Origin: Pedobacter sp. UBA5917
GTDB taxonomy: Bacteria; Bacteroidota; Bacteroidia; Sphingobacteriales; Sphingobacteriaceae
NCBI RefSeq assembly: GCF_002432345.1
Contig: NZ_DJDT01000224.1
Coordinates: 1-14,019 of the forward strand
DNA: 14,019 nucleotides
Reading direction: 5' to 3'
Positions 13,849 to 14,019 of the stretch are shown one piece after another (the stretch's first letter is position 1; the number at the start of each line of letters is the position of its first letter). The position numbers were made by a program, and so were the translations under genes. The notes below the pieces were generated by a model. The model saw only the letters and a list, made by a program, of their open reading frames with translations. It had not been told where the DNA came from and searched no databases.

Positions 13849-14019
13849 TTAGCGAGACGCTAAGAACAGAACAAAGGTTTACTAGTTTGCGCTCGTTTTC
13901 AAACGAGTGCATAAATAACTAGACGATTTTATCGTTTGTAAACGACAAACTATTCAACGCTCGTTAGAAACGAGCGTTAGCAAGGTCTTAGCGAGATTTA
14001 GTTTGCGCTCGTTTCCAAA
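13849..14019. repeat. Cluster of palindromic repeats at the right edge
   Basis: Four or more short palindromes in 171 bases. (1) TTAGCG/CGCTAA, 13849-13863. (2) GCGCTCGTTT/AAACGAGTGC, 13889-13910, one G-T pair. (3) TCGTTT/AAACGA, 13932-13945, beside ACGAT/ATCGT, 13923-13935. (4) AACGCTCGTT/AACGAGCGTT, 13956-13978, perfect 10-bp stem. A further copy of palindrome 2 starts at 13999 and is cut by the window end. 'tagtttgcgctcgttt' is repeated exactly at 13883-13898 and 13999-14014, and 'ttagcgaga' at 13849-13857 and 13988-13996. The design resembles REP-like elements bordering a Y1 (RAYT) transposase gene, which would lie outside the window. Confidence 0.7.

Noticed and set aside
13849..14019. 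Possible CRISPR array
   Set aside because: The repeats are short palindromes of differing sequence with unequal gaps; there are no uniform repeats separated by unique spacers of constant length, and no cas gene is present.

Overview
The window looks like chromosomal DNA from a low-GC Bacteroidota bacterium, most likely a Sphingobacteriaceae member close to Pedobacter. This rests on the protein families present (DUF3606, DUF3095, LigD in PE-ligase-polymerase order, Dabb, a secreted VOC protein, an AmpC-like serine hydrolase), on promoters of the Bacteroidota type (TTTG ... TAnnTTTG) without clear Shine-Dalgarno sites, and on intergenic DNA full of dispersed repeats ending in patterns such as 'ggtcgaaatgac' or 'gctcaggatgac'. 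The genus is inferred; no rRNA or marker gene is present.

Layout. A cation diffusion facilitator (133-1074, +) is followed by a 408-base gene-free stretch built almost wholly from dispersed and micro-repeats. A long minus-strand block then runs, in transcription order, as a small CxxC protein (6556-6236), a small hypothetical (6189-5935), a secreted beta-trefoil (ricin-like) protein (5897-5403), a DUF3095 protein (5328-4153), a PAS sensor histidine kinase (4056-2911) and a succinate-semialdehyde-type aldehyde dehydrogenase (2856-1483). Upstream of these lie a Dabb-domain protein (7116-6820) with its own promoter and terminator, then a short DUF3606 gene (10047-9874) placed 10 bases before the DNA ligase D gene (9863-7167). 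A GT87/DUF2029 membrane glycosyltransferase (11366-10155) ends in a hairpin. Two small plus-strand ORFs follow (11660-11881, a second DUF3606-like protein, and 11889-12086, unrecognised). They converge on a secreted class C beta-lactamase-family hydrolase (13233-12088), preceded by a secreted VOC/glyoxalase-fold protein (13761-13300). The right edge enters a cluster of palindromic repeats resembling the flank of a REP/RAYT-type element.

How the genes may work together. LigD is the core of bacterial non-homologous end joining, and the co-oriented DUF3606 gene may share its transcript; no Ku gene is in the window. DUF3095, the histidine kinase and the dehydrogenase are codirectional with gaps of 96 and 54 bases and could be co-transcribed, but nothing in the sequence ties them to one pathway. 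The rest looks like ordinary chromosomal housekeeping and envelope genes.

Most interesting points: the N-terminal half of the DUF3095 protein carries a set of motifs resembling class III nucleotidyl cyclases; two diverged DUF3606 genes flank the LigD/GT87 region, one of them only 57 codons long; and the right edge holds a structured palindromic repeat array. I did not find convincing evidence of a wholly new multi-gene system.
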